64,000 nucleotides of DNA from JAFAHS01 sp046728175 (GTDB lineage Bacteria > Desulfobacterota > Binatia > Binatales > Binataceae). The position numbers were made by a program, and so were the translations under genes. This document shows, piece by piece, positions 1 through 8,024 of the stretch (position 1 is its first letter; every line of letters starts with the position of its first letter). The stretch spans positions 1 through 64,000 of the forward strand of contig JBKPEA010000050.1 in NCBI GenBank assembly GCA_046728175.1, given 5' to 3'. Below the pieces are notes generated by a model that made no database searches, had not been told where the DNA came from, and saw nothing but the letters and a program-made list of their open reading frames with translations.

Positions 1-1
1 G

Positions 2-295
2 CGGCCCCGCTTTCATGCGCACTTCACCCCGACCTACGGCTCGTGGTTGAATCTGGTCGAGCGTTGGTTTGCGGAACTCACCAACAAGCAGATTCGCCGC
101 GGATCGCATCGCAGCGTCCGCGAGCTGGAACGTGCGATTGCCGAGTTTCTCGAAGCGCACAATCAAGCGCCGCGCCCGTTTAAGTGGACCAAAACCGCCG
201 ACCAGATTCTCGCCAGCATCGCTCGCTTCGCTCACCGAACCGTCGAAACTCATGCCCCTTCACTTATTAAACGAACCATTGGGACAGGACACTAG
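2..295 (+). CDS. IS630-family transposase, C-terminal part (5' end outside window)
   Basis: The frame is open from base 2 and encodes the last ~97 residues of a DDE transposase. The segment HFTPTYGSWLNLVERWF near its start is the hallmark around the last catalytic acidic residue of IS630/Tc1-like enzymes (the E of the DDE triad is in NLVERW). The remainder is a basic helical tail typical of the family. The stop lies in a short sequence (about 276-293) that is probably part of the right end of the element, but the left end is outside the window so the inverted repeats cannot be paired. Whether the transposase is intact cannot be judged. Confidence 0.85.
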   Translation, partial: RPRFHAHFTPTYGSWLNLVERWFAELTNKQIRRGSHRSVRELERAIAEFLEAHNQAPRPFKWTKTADQILASIARFAHRTVETHAPSLIKRTIGTGH

Positions 296-429
296 CGATT
301 TTTTTGCCCGACTACCATAAGACGCTGGCTACCAGCAGTGGGCGGCAGCACACGCGGTTCCCGTCGAACGCAGACCCAGCACAAACAGTCAGGTTTCTAA
401 GTCAGTGAAATCTGCGTAATCTGCGGACA

Positions 430-1221
430 ATGCGGCTGCGCACGCCTTTCTCAATTACGCTGTTGCTCGCGCTGGCGGGCATCGTGGGCGCCGCCGAGAC
501 CGGCAATCTCAAGCTCGATGTGCTCGGCGACATCGGCGCCGGCGCTCAGAACGCAGCCCGGATTATCGGCGCCGATGGAAAGGTCGCTGCCGAGGTCCAC
601 GCAGGTTCCTCGATCGCGCTGGCGCCCGGCGACTACAAAATGGTCCTGCCCCTGGTCGGTGGCACAATTACCAAGAACGACATCCGAATCGAACCCGGAC
701 GTACCCGGACCGTGATGATCGACAACGCCGCGGTAATGGAAGTGAACGTGAAAGATCGCCACGGCCAAGATCCCGGCTTCGGAGTGACCGTGACTTCCTC
801 GAGCCCACCCCACTCCAAAATCATCAGCTTCAACACCGGAGAGAAGTTTTTGTTCGCGCCGATGCTGGTCGACGTCCACGTCGATGCGCCCCCGCAGGGC
901 TACGACTGGAGCGCCGTCGCACTGAAGCCGGGCCAGCGTGCACGGCTTTCCATGGGCGAGGTGGTTCCCGCGGAGCTGGACGTGCAAACCATGCTGCACC
1001 AGGCACCAATCGACCACGATACTCACGTTATGGTGTTTCGCGCCGGTACCCAGAGCCGCGCCGGCGACAGCCCGCCGGGTCCGCACCAGTTCAAGCTTGA
1101 CCCGGGCGACTATGATGTCTATGTCGAGAACGGCTCGGGCCGGGGACGTCCGACCGCGACGGTATCCGGAATCCATCTGGAGTCCGGCGCCAAATTGGAA
1201 AAAACCGTTCCCATGGATTGA
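430..1221 (+). CDS. Secreted beta-rich protein of unknown function
   Basis: 263 residues with a Sec signal peptide: MRLR, then a hydrophobic stretch ending near AAE (about residues 5-23). Two segments of the pattern LxPGDYxxxV occur near residues 64-72 and 222-231. This resembles the 'PG-x-Y' turns of carboxypeptidase-regulatory or PEGA-like beta-sandwich domains, so the mature protein may be a periplasmic or exported all-beta protein. No catalytic motif is visible. It is followed 17 bases downstream by the small basic ORF at 1239 and may be co-transcribed with it. The start has no good Shine-Dalgarno. Function unknown. Confidence 0.7.
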   Translation: MRLRTPFSITLLLALAGIVGAAETGNLKLDVLGDIGAGAQNAARIIGADGKVAAEVHAGSSIALAPGDYKMVLPLVGGTITKNDIRIEPGRTRTVMIDNAAVMEVNVKDRHGQDPGFGVTVTSSSPPHSKIISFNTGEKFLFAPMLVDVHVDAPPQGYDWSAVALKPGQRARLSMGEVVPAELDVQTMLHQAPIDHDTHVMVFRAGTQSRAGDSPPGPHQFKLDPGDYDVYVENGSGRGRPTATVSGIHLESGAKLEKTVPMD

Positions 1222-1238
1222 GGAGAGATCGATAATCA

Positions 1239-1346
1239 ATGGCAAGCGAACGGCAACGCGAAATCAAACGGCGGCGCAAACGTCGCGAAAAAAGAATCAA
1301 GGCGAGAATCCGCGAGGCCCGCAGGCATAAGCGCAAACGCGCCTGA
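1239..1346 (+). CDS. Small Arg/Lys-rich protein, 35 aa
   Basis: A 35-codon frame that starts at ATG 1239 with an AGGAGAG ribosome site 12 bases upstream and stops with TGA. Begins MASERQREIKRRRKRREKRI. More than half the residues are Arg or Lys and there is no Cys or hydrophobic core. This composition resembles small ribosome-associated basic proteins, although no family is recognised. It sits between the secreted protein and the crotonase gene. A second basic mini-gene lies at 47578-47703. The good ribosome site and lack of any overlap with another gene favour a real gene. Confidence 0.5.
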   Translation: MASERQREIKRRRKRREKRIKARIREARRHKRKRA

Positions 1347-1416
1347 CGCGATAGAAACCTGACGCAGCGCGAACCCGGGCGGAGTGCGCCCCGAGCTCGC
1401 AGAGGAGATTTTTTCT

Positions 1417-2220
1417 ATGGCCTACGAAACGCTTCTGTACGAAGTTGCCGACGAGATCGCCACGATTACCCTGAATCGCCCGGCCAAGATGAACGCTTAT
1501 ACCGCCGAAATGGGTCGCGAGATCGCCGAGGCGATGCTGCAGGCCGACCGCGACCGCAGCGCGCGGGTCGTGATCATGACCGGGGCGGGGGAGCGCGCGT
1601 TCTGCGCGGGAGCGGACATGAGCATGTTTGCTTCCAACATCAAAACGCGCGAACAGCACGGCAGCGTCGATGAAGGGCGCGGCGGCGGTATCTCGCTGCC
1701 CGTCATCATGCGCAACCTCTCCAAGCCCACGATTGCGGCGATCAACGGCTATGCGCTGGGAGTCGGATGTACCATGACGCTGCTGTTCGATGTGCGCATC
1801 GCGTCCGACAACGCGAAGCTCGGCGTGATTTTTCCGCGCGTGGGCCTGATGAGCGAGCTCGGCTCCAGCTACCTGATGCCCCGGTTGATCGGTTTATCCC
1901 GCACCGCCGAGATGATGCTGACCGGCCGCCAATACAGCGCGCAGGAGTGCCTGGCGATGGGCCTGGTGAGCCAAGTCGTGCCCGCCGCGGAATTGAAGGC
2001 AAAGTCGCGCGAGCTCGCAGCCGACATGCTTCAATGCTCGCCCTTCTCACTGGCGATGACGCGCAAGGCGCTCTACCAGGGACTGGAAGGAAACCTCGAA
2101 AGCGCGATGCAATTTGAAGGCTTTGCGCTCGAAAAATGCTACGTGTCGCCAGAGCATAAGGAATACGTGAACGCCTTCATGGAGAAGCGCAAGCCCGACT
2201 TTGGCAAGCTCAGAAAGTAA
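1417..2220 (+). CDS. Enoyl-CoA hydratase/isomerase (crotonase) family protein
   Basis: 267 residues; ATG 1417 follows an AGAGGAGA ribosome site. Crotonase-fold features are clear: AFCAGADMSMF near residues 64-74 (first oxyanion-hole segment), KPTIAAINGYALGVGCTM near 104-121 (second oxyanion-hole segment), and FPRVGLMSELGSSYLMPRL with an acidic residue where many members place a catalytic Glu. The pattern with a single Glu and GSSY is like 2,3-dehydroadipyl-CoA hydratase or phenylacetyl-CoA-type isomerases, but the substrate cannot be assigned. The product is expected to be cytosolic, acting on CoA thioesters in fatty- or aromatic-acid degradation. Confidence 0.9.
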   Translation: MAYETLLYEVADEIATITLNRPAKMNAYTAEMGREIAEAMLQADRDRSARVVIMTGAGERAFCAGADMSMFASNIKTREQHGSVDEGRGGGISLPVIMRNLSKPTIAAINGYALGVGCTMTLLFDVRIASDNAKLGVIFPRVGLMSELGSSYLMPRLIGLSRTAEMMLTGRQYSAQECLAMGLVSQVVPAAELKAKSRELAADMLQCSPFSLAMTRKALYQGLEGNLESAMQFEGFALEKCYVSPEHKEYVNAFMEKRKPDFGKLRK

Positions 2221-2243
2221 CCGTCCCTTGCTCGGGGGTGCGG

Positions 2244-2272
2244 TTGACCCACTGCGACGACGGGGTTATTAA
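2244..2272 (+). promoter_or_regulatory. Candidate sigma-70-type promoter of the peroxiredoxin gene
   Basis: TTGACC at 2244-2249 and TATTAA at 2267-2272 are separated by 17 bases in an AT-rich island unlike the surrounding sequence. They point to the peroxiredoxin gene, leaving a leader of about 170 bases. The call is based only on motif match and spacing. Confidence 0.45.
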
Positions 2273-2346
2273 TTTAATACTTAGTTGGTTTTATTTATCA
2301 CAAATATGTGGTGGCAGAGGTTGAAATAACTCGAAATAGCATCAAA

Positions 2347-2382
2347 TTGGAAAAGCGAGCTTTATTGGAAAAGCAAGCTCTA
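2347..2382 (+). repeat. Tandem 18-base repeat in the peroxiredoxin leader
   Basis: Two adjacent 18-base units, 2347-2364 and 2365-2382, both begin TTGGAAAAGC and differ at two positions. They lie in the untranslated leader of the peroxiredoxin gene. The frame stays open through them and would encode LEKRAL-LEKQAL, but known peroxiredoxins start at the later ATG. Confidence 0.6.
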
Positions 2383-2454
2383 GTGAGATGGCCGAGCGTC
2401 CGGATTGGATTGCGGGACCTCGGCAATACAACGTGGAAGGCAGGTATAAGGACG

Positions 2455-3093
2455 ATGGCACTTCATATCGGCAGTGTCGCTCCGGATTTCACCCAGGAGT
2501 CGACCGAAGGAACGATCAAGTTTCACCAATGGATGGGCAACAGCTGGGCGGTCTTGTTCTCCCACCCCAAGGACTTTACCCCGGTATGCACCACTGAGTT
2601 GGGTCGCGTTGCCAAGCTGAAGCCGGAGTTTGAAAAGCGCGGCATCAAGCCGATCGCCATCAGCGTGGACGACGTTGACTCACACAAGAAGTGGATCCAG
2701 GACATCGAAGAGACCCAGAACGTGAAGATGAATTTTCCGATCCTGGGCGATGCCGACAAGAAGGTCTCGAAGCTCTACGACATGATCCATCCGGAGTGGA
2801 ACGACACGCTGACGGTCCGCTCGGTCTTCGTCATCGACCAGAACAAGAAGGTTCGCCTGATCATCACCTATCCCGCCAGCACCGGCCGGAACTTCGACGA
2901 GATTCTGCGCGCGATCGATTCGCTGCAGCTCACTGACAGGTATTCGGTTGCAACCGGAGTGGACTGGAAGCATGGCGACAATTGCATCATCGTGCCCTCG
3001 CTCACCGATCCCAAGGTTCTGAAGGAGAAGTTCCCCAAGGGCTACCACGAAGTGAAGCCATATCTCCGGATCACGCCCGATCCTTCGAAGTAA
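2455..3093 (+). CDS. 1-Cys peroxiredoxin (Prx6/AhpC-TSA family)
   Basis: 212 residues, the usual length for the 1-Cys (Prx6) class. The peroxidatic motif DFTPVCTTELG lies near residues 38-48, with the conserved Thr and Cys. The long C-terminal arm typical of Prx6 follows, with a segment WKHGDNCIIVPS near 177-188 and no AhpC-style resolving Cys. The enzyme reduces H2O2 and organic peroxides in the cytosol. I chose ATG 2455 (TAAGGA upstream; begins MALHIGSVAPDF) over an open frame reaching back to 2308, because the family starts here. It has its own candidate promoter and terminator, so it is probably monocistronic. Confidence 0.93.
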   Translation: MALHIGSVAPDFTQESTEGTIKFHQWMGNSWAVLFSHPKDFTPVCTTELGRVAKLKPEFEKRGIKPIAISVDDVDSHKKWIQDIEETQNVKMNFPILGDADKKVSKLYDMIHPEWNDTLTVRSVFVIDQNKKVRLIITYPASTGRNFDEILRAIDSLQLTDRYSVATGVDWKHGDNCIIVPSLTDPKVLKEKFPKGYHEVKPYLRITPDPSK

Positions 3094-3111
3094 GCGACCG
3101 TCGTCAAACAA

Positions 3112-3148
3112 GAAACCCCGGCTCGTTCGACGCGCCGGGGTTTTCTGT
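3112..3148 (+). terminator. Rho-independent terminator after the peroxiredoxin gene
   Basis: AAACCCCGGC pairs with GCCGGGGTTT across a short loop (stem about 3113-3122 with 3134-3143), followed by TTCTGTTTT. It lies 19 bases after the peroxiredoxin stop and between convergent genes, so it may also serve the minus-strand sedolisin gene. Confidence 0.85.
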
Positions 3149-3170
3149 TTTGGCTAAATTGATGCGCGCG

Positions 3171-4919
3171 CTATGGCCCCAGCATCGGCACCAGGATCCC
3201 GATGTCCGGGGTACCCCACCCGGTTGCCCCATCGTAACCCGGCTTCGCTTTGAAGCCCGGGACACCATTGAAACTGTTATTCCCTGAGGTCACGTCATGC
3301 AGTCCCGAGGACGCAGTGTTGTTCAGAGGACCCAGCGTGTAGAGTTTCGTGTTTATATTCCCCACCCGCGTCGTCCCCGCACGCTGTGCAGCGAGCGCGC
3401 TGACCCCGGCCCACACCGGTGTTCCAACGCTGGTGCCGCCCGCGATTGCCAGCTGACCGGGCGTTCCGACCGCGATGAAAAACCCGGGATGAAGGAGAGA
3501 GGCGCCCAGCGCGATATCGGGAACGTCCCTGCGCTTGTCCTTGGGGAAAACGCCTGACTGGAAGCTGGGCTTTGCGAAGACCGAGCTTCGTCCGCCACCG
3601 CCGGCCCCGCGCTGCGACTTCGGAATCGAGGCCTTGTCGTGCCATACCGATTCGGTTGCATAGCCGACGTCATTGCCGCTGCTGTCGAAAGTGGGAGTGA
3701 ATTGCGTTCCGCCCACCGCGGTGACGTGCGGGTCAGCCGCCAACTCGCTGACCCGGGGCGCGCCACTGGCAACCACACATCCGCTGCTGGTCGCTTTCAG
3801 TCCCGCCGCGCCCTCATCGCCGGTCGCCGCGAACACCGCCTGTCCCTGCGCTTCGGCCTGCGCCAGAATGGGATCGAGCGTGCCGCTAAAGAAAGCGGGA
3901 CCCGCGCCACAGAATTCGAAGCTTAGGCTGATCGCACCACAAGTGTTGTCGCCCACCGCTCGAGCGAGTGCATCCAGCGTCGCATTCGCACCGGCGCCTA
4001 GGTATGCGGTGATTGGAGCGCCGGGCGCTGCGGTGTGCGCATATTCGACATCCAGATCCGATTCGAATCGAGCGTTGGGTGAACCCATCCCCGGATTGAC
4101 GCCGTCCGCGAGAACCCGCGAGGCGGTGATGGCCGGAAGGCCAAATGTCCCATTGAACAGGGCGACCGCGTCATCGTCGAAATCGGCGGTCTCAACCAGC
4201 GCGATACAATCCGCTCCCGCGCCCGTGGTCCCGGCGCTGTTGAGCCCGGTCTCGTCATAGAAGGTCCATAGGTCCTTGGGACCGAATGCGGTCGTACCGC
4301 CTTCAGTCGCCTGTGGGCTGACCTTGGCGGCGGCGGTAACCAGGTTGTTCCTGAAGCGCAGGGTGTTTCCGAGACCTCGAATCGAGCCGATGAGAGGCGC
4401 AACCGAGGCGGGCACTTCCGGGTCGTTGAGATTGGCGAAAGTCGCGCCATCGGCACTGGTTGCGATCTTTACGGCGAAGGTTTTTTCCACCGTCGCCGCG
4501 GCCGCGGCCGCGGCGACTTCACGCCCGGGGCCAACCACCGATTCGACTGACAGGCCGCGGCTGGTCAACCATCGCTCGATCGCGGCACGGTCATCGGCCG
4601 TCGGGCCGAAGCGATCGCTAAATTCTTCCGGGGTAAGCCAGCGATGGTACTGGGATGAGGACGGGTCCTGTTGTTGCGCGATCAGCTCTTCCAACTGGTC
4701 CCGATTGCGAAGCGCCAGCGTGATCGTGATGCGGAGCTGCCGGTCCGCGGCTACCTCGCCGCCGGTGAGCTCGGCGGCTTCGTCCGGATGATTGCCCAGA
4801 ATCGTAACCCTGGAATCGGCCGGGAAAACGGGGGCAGCAGCGACTACGATCATCAAAACCGCTGCAGCCAATCCCGCGACGCGTTCCAACCGGATAGTCG
4901 GGAGTACCGACGATGACAT
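3171..4919 (-). CDS. Sedolisin (S53, kumamolisin-type) serine-carboxyl peptidase, preproprotein
   Basis: 582 residues. An N-terminal hydrophobic signal (about 14-34) is followed by a Pro-kumamolisin activation domain (about 38-200, with the family signature SSQYHRWLTPEEF near 88-100) and the peptidase domain (about 213-582). Catalytic residues are visible: E286 and D290 in FESDLD, oxyanion Asp D368 in TGDEG, and nucleophile S497 in GGTSVGTP. The C-terminal GWGTPDIG and DVPDIALG segments match the calcium-site region. Enzymes of this family are secreted, self-processing endopeptidases active at acid pH. A second, propeptide-only gene of the family lies at 21614-22228. Confidence 0.94.
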   Translation of the reverse strand: MSSSVLPTIRLERVAGLAAAVLMIVVAAAPVFPADSRVTILGNHPDEAAELTGGEVAADRQLRITITLALRNRDQLEELIAQQQDPSSSQYHRWLTPEEFSDRFGPTADDRAAIERWLTSRGLSVESVVGPGREVAAAAAAATVEKTFAVKIATSADGATFANLNDPEVPASVAPLIGSIRGLGNTLRFRNNLVTAAAKVSPQATEGGTTAFGPKDLWTFYDETGLNSAGTTGAGADCIALVETADFDDDAVALFNGTFGLPAITASRVLADGVNPGMGSPNARFESDLDVEYAHTAAPGAPITAYLGAGANATLDALARAVGDNTCGAISLSFEFCGAGPAFFSGTLDPILAQAEAQGQAVFAATGDEGAAGLKATSSGCVVASGAPRVSELAADPHVTAVGGTQFTPTFDSSGNDVGYATESVWHDKASIPKSQRGAGGGGRSSVFAKPSFQSGVFPKDKRRDVPDIALGASLLHPGFFIAVGTPGQLAIAGGTSVGTPVWAGVSALAAQRAGTTRVGNINTKLYTLGPLNNTASSGLHDVTSGNNSFNGVPGFKAKPGYDGATGWGTPDIGILVPMLGP

Positions 4920-5115
4920 AGTTCCCCCTGCCCGGGCATTTTCGAGGTCTCAACCGGATCACGCAAGACCTTTTTTCTGACCTTAACTGCTCCAAGCGCG
5001 CGCTTCCTCAAATTTCATCCGCCACCGGCTGCTGCTTGGCCTGACCCCCCACGATTTCCCGCGCAGCTTCGGATGCGTTGACAGACGAACGATTGCGCCG
5101 GAAAATTAGCGGATA

Positions 5116-5313
5116 ATGGCGAGAATTACCGTAGAAGATTGCCTGGAGCAGATCCCCAACCGCTTCGAACTGGTCCTCGGAGCCGCCAAGCGTGCCAAGC
5201 AGTTGCTCAAAGGCGCGCGGCCACTAGTGGAAAGTGATAATAAGGAAGTCGTGACGGCACTTCGCGAGATCGCCGCCACCAAGGTCACGCTCGAAGAGCC
5301 GCCGGAGAAGTAG
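5116..5313 (+). CDS. rpoZ: RNA polymerase omega subunit
   Basis: 65 residues beginning MARITVEDCLEQIPNRFELV, the characteristic N-terminus of bacterial omega, followed by the conserved AAKRAKQL and the second half of the RpoZ fold (KEVVTALREIA). Omega binds beta-prime and helps RNA polymerase assembly. It usually lies next to gmk and spoT; here it stands alone, upstream of rpoH and divergent from the sedolisin gene. A TTGACA at 5078-5083 is a candidate -35 box. There is no clear Shine-Dalgarno before ATG 5116. Confidence 0.9.
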   Translation: MARITVEDCLEQIPNRFELVLGAAKRAKQLLKGARPLVESDNKEVVTALREIAATKVTLEEPPEK

Positions 5314-5415
5314 TTCTCCGAAGTCCGCCGCGATTGGTGTCTCACTCCGGGCGGATTGCGGGTATCCGCGCGCCCGATCTTCACGCGGCGTCCTTTATCC
5401 TGTGCATCCGGTCCC

Positions 5416-6513
5416 ATGGCCCGCAAAGCTGGCAATACTCCGTCTAGGCCGCCGCATGGATCACGGCGCCGATCTTCGCCCCGCGCGGCCGACCCCCCGC
5501 TCGTGGTCCACGATTCAATCGGCGACGAGGAAGCTCCGGTGGTCGAGATCGAAGAGTTTCACCCCGTCGAGAACGACGAGGCCGAGGCTCCCGACCCTGA
5601 ATACAAGCTTCGGCAGCCCGCCGACGAGACCAGAAAGGAGTCCTCCGAGACGGGCGAGGGCGGCGCGCTTGTTCCGCTCGATCCATTGGGCCGTTATCTG
5701 TCCGAGATTCGGCGCTTTCCCCTGCTTACTCGCGAGGAGGAAGCCGAGATCGCCAAGCGCTACCATCGACATCACGATCGCGAGGATGCGTTCCGGCTGG
5801 TAACCGCGAACCTGCGGCTGGTCGTCAAGATCGCGCTCGAATTCGCCCGCGCCTCCAGGAACGTGCTGGACCTCATCCAGGAAGGCAACGTCGGGCTGAT
5901 GGAAGCGATCAAGAATTTTGACCCGTACCGCGGCATCCGCTTCCCTTCCTACGCGGTATGGTGGGTGCGCGCCTACATCTATCGTTACCTGATTAACAAC
6001 TGGCGGCTGGTGAAGATCGGAACCACCCAGGCGCAGCGCAAGCTCTTCTTCAATCTCCGCAAGGAGAGCGAGCGACTCGAAGCACAGGGCTTCCGGCCCG
6101 AACCCAAGCTGCTCGCGCAACGGATGGGGGTGAAGGAAAGCGAAGTGCGCGAGATGCAGGATCGGATGTCACAGAGCGAGGTTTCGCTGGATCAGCCGAG
6201 CGGGCAGTCCGAAGATGTGGCGCTGGTGGAGGTGCTTCCGGACGATTCGCACAATCCCGAGGAGGCCGCCGCCGCGGGCGAATGGCGAAACTTCGCGCGC
6301 GAGCGCGTTGAGGAATTCGCGGCGACCCTCAAGGACAAGGAACTTGAGATTTTCCATCAGCGACTTCTGACCGAAGACCCCGCGACCCTGCAGGAGATCG
6401 GGGAACGCTTTGGAATCAGCCGCGAGCGGGTGCGGCAAATCGAGACCCGGCTCAAGAATCGACTGCGCGACTTCATCCGCGGAAAAGCGGCCGAGCGCGA
6501 CGAAGCCAGCTAG
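5416..6513 (+). CDS. rpoH: RNA polymerase sigma factor RpoH (sigma-32 type)
   Basis: 365 residues from ATG 5416 (an in-frame TTG at 5356 would add 20). Sigma-70 regions are in order: PLDPLGRYLSEIRRFPLLT (region 1.2), LRLVVKIALEFAR and DLIQEGNVGLMEAIKNFDP (2.1-2.2), FPSYAVWWVRAYIYRYL (2.3-2.4), then region 3 and the region 4 helix-turn-helix LQEIGERFGISRERVRQIE. The segment KAQ/AQRKLFFNL near residues 211-218 is the RpoH box of heat-shock sigma factors. The first ~85 residues form a Pro/Glu-rich extension absent from the E. coli protein. Probably directs the heat-shock regulon. Confidence 0.88.
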   Translation: MARKAGNTPSRPPHGSRRRSSPRAADPPLVVHDSIGDEEAPVVEIEEFHPVENDEAEAPDPEYKLRQPADETRKESSETGEGGALVPLDPLGRYLSEIRRFPLLTREEEAEIAKRYHRHHDREDAFRLVTANLRLVVKIALEFARASRNVLDLIQEGNVGLMEAIKNFDPYRGIRFPSYAVWWVRAYIYRYLINNWRLVKIGTTQAQRKLFFNLRKESERLEAQGFRPEPKLLAQRMGVKESEVREMQDRMSQSEVSLDQPSGQSEDVALVEVLPDDSHNPEEAAAAGEWRNFARERVEEFAATLKDKELEIFHQRLLTEDPATLQEIGERFGISRERVRQIETRLKNRLRDFIRGKAAERDEAS

Positions 6514-6606
6514 GAAGCGTCTGCTATCGCGCTCGCCCCGGCACCACGATCTGCCTAATCCGGGAATTCTGCGCTTGCCTTGCTGCCCTCCTTGGGTAAC
6601 GGGATA

Positions 6607-7350
6607 ATGCCCAAATCGATGCGAGACCGTACGTGCGCGCTGGTCGTGATCGGAAACGAGATCCTGTCCGGCAAGGTGCAGGACTCAAATGCGTACTTCG
6701 CCGCGTGCGAGTTGCGCAAGCTTGGGGTATCGCTCCAGCGCGTGACCGTGATTCCGGATGAGGTTCCCAGAATCGCCGAAGAAGTCGCTTACTGCTCCGC
6801 GCACTTTGACATCGTCATTACCTCCGGCGGTGTCGGACCGACTCACGATGATCTCACCATGGAGGGCGTCGCCGCGGCCTTCGGGCGCAGGATCGTGGTT
6901 CACCCCGAGCTGGAGCGGCTCATCCGGAGTCACTTCGTCGGGCGCGTGAATGCCGCGGGGCTCAAGATGGCGGAGGTACCCGAGGGCGTCATCCTGAACG
7001 ATGAGGGTGACATCCGGTTTCCTACGGTTCAGATCGAAAATGTCTACGTGCTGCCCGGCATCCCGCAACTCTTTGAAGCGAAGTTAAATGCGCTTAAGCC
7101 GCGCTTCACCTCAGACCCGTACTATCTCCGCACCATCTATACGAGCGCGACCGAGGGCGTCATCGCCGAGCATCTGGATGCCTGCCTGGCCGAGTTTCCG
7201 GAACTGATGCTGGGCTCCTATCCGCGCATCGGCAATCCCGAGTACCGCGTCAAGCTCACGCTCGAGTCCAAGAATGCCGAGTATCTCGACCGCGCATTTC
7301 ATCGTCTTTTGACGCTTATCCCGAAAGACATGGTCGTTAAAATCGAGTAA
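6607..7350 (+). CDS. Molybdopterin-binding (MoaB/CinA N-terminal-like) protein
   Basis: 247 residues. The MoCF-biosynthesis fold is shown by VVIGNEILSGKVQDSNAYF near residues 13-31 and TSGGVGPTHDDLTMEGV near 71-87, the glycine-rich loop and Asp pair that bind molybdopterin or nucleotide. The chain ends after the second CinA N-terminal lobe and has no C-terminal nicotinamide-nucleotide amidase domain. It is therefore the short, CinA-N-only form that elsewhere is annotated as competence/damage-inducible or FAD-synthetase-like. ATG 6607 was chosen over an in-frame 6580 start. The biochemical role is uncertain. Confidence 0.85.
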   Translation: MPKSMRDRTCALVVIGNEILSGKVQDSNAYFAACELRKLGVSLQRVTVIPDEVPRIAEEVAYCSAHFDIVITSGGVGPTHDDLTMEGVAAAFGRRIVVHPELERLIRSHFVGRVNAAGLKMAEVPEGVILNDEGDIRFPTVQIENVYVLPGIPQLFEAKLNALKPRFTSDPYYLRTIYTSATEGVIAEHLDACLAEFPELMLGSYPRIGNPEYRVKLTLESKNAEYLDRAFHRLLTLIPKDMVVKIE

Positions 7351-7383
7351 GATTCGATTCAAGAGGGTTGAGGAGGAAGAGAC

Positions 7384-7968
7384 ATGGGCAAGATTCGTTC
7401 ACAGTTTCTGGCGACATCGCTCGCCGCGGCTCTGGTAATTTTCGTTACCGGTAGTGCTCTGGCGCAGGATGCATCGGCTCCGCCAGCGCAGGCTTCTTCA
7501 GCTGCCACCACGATGCAGGTGCAGCAGCCCCAGAGCGGCGTGAACTGGCCCGGAGCGGGGTACGGCGCAGCGGCACTCTTCGGCAATTTACTTTACTTCC
7601 CGGCGAAGTTGGTTTACGCGATCCTCGGGACAATCGTGGGCGGAGGAACCTATCTGGTAACCGCGGGCAACGCTCAGGCTGCGAACACGGTATTTCGCAG
7701 CGCGCTGGGCGGAGACTACGTGTTAACCCCGCAAATGGTTGCGGGCCAGCAGCCAATCAATTTCAGCGGTCCGACGGAAACACCGCCGCCGAACACGAAC
7801 GAGGCCTCGGCCAGCAGCACCGTCCAGCCGATCACTCCACTGCCACCTCCCACATCAGCACCAGCGGCCGCGCCTTCAGTCACCAACGGAGCAGTGCAGC
7901 CGATGGACGCGGGTAGCGGGCCGGTGCATTCAAAGGCCGACTCGACCTCGGCCAGAAGCATCGAGTAG
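7384..7968 (+). CDS. Secreted or membrane-associated protein with Pro-rich tail
   Basis: 194 residues; ATG follows GAGGAAGAG. An N-terminal signal ends at GSALAQD (about residue 28). Residues 47-85 are Gly/Tyr-rich and hydrophobic (GAALFGNLLYFPAKLVYAIL), suggesting a membrane-inserting hairpin. A short conserved-looking GGDYVLTPQM lies near 110-119. The last ~65 residues are Pro/Ser/Thr-rich and probably disordered. No known family is recognised. It is 33 bases after the CinA-like gene and 56 bases before the Sec-containing gene. Confidence 0.75.
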   Translation: MGKIRSQFLATSLAAALVIFVTGSALAQDASAPPAQASSAATTMQVQQPQSGVNWPGAGYGAAALFGNLLYFPAKLVYAILGTIVGGGTYLVTAGNAQAANTVFRSALGGDYVLTPQMVAGQQPINFSGPTETPPPNTNEASASSTVQPITPLPPPTSAPAAAPSVTNGAVQPMDAGSGPVHSKADSTSARSIE

Positions 7969-8024
7969 AGGCGACCCGCGGTGGAGCCTGCGTTAGCCGC
8001 GGGCTCTGCCGAATTCGTAACCAC

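Noticed and set aside
2308..2454. N-terminal extension of the peroxiredoxin
   Set aside because: Homologues start at the MALHIG-type ATG. The upstream part is AT-rich, repetitive and lacks a ribosome site.
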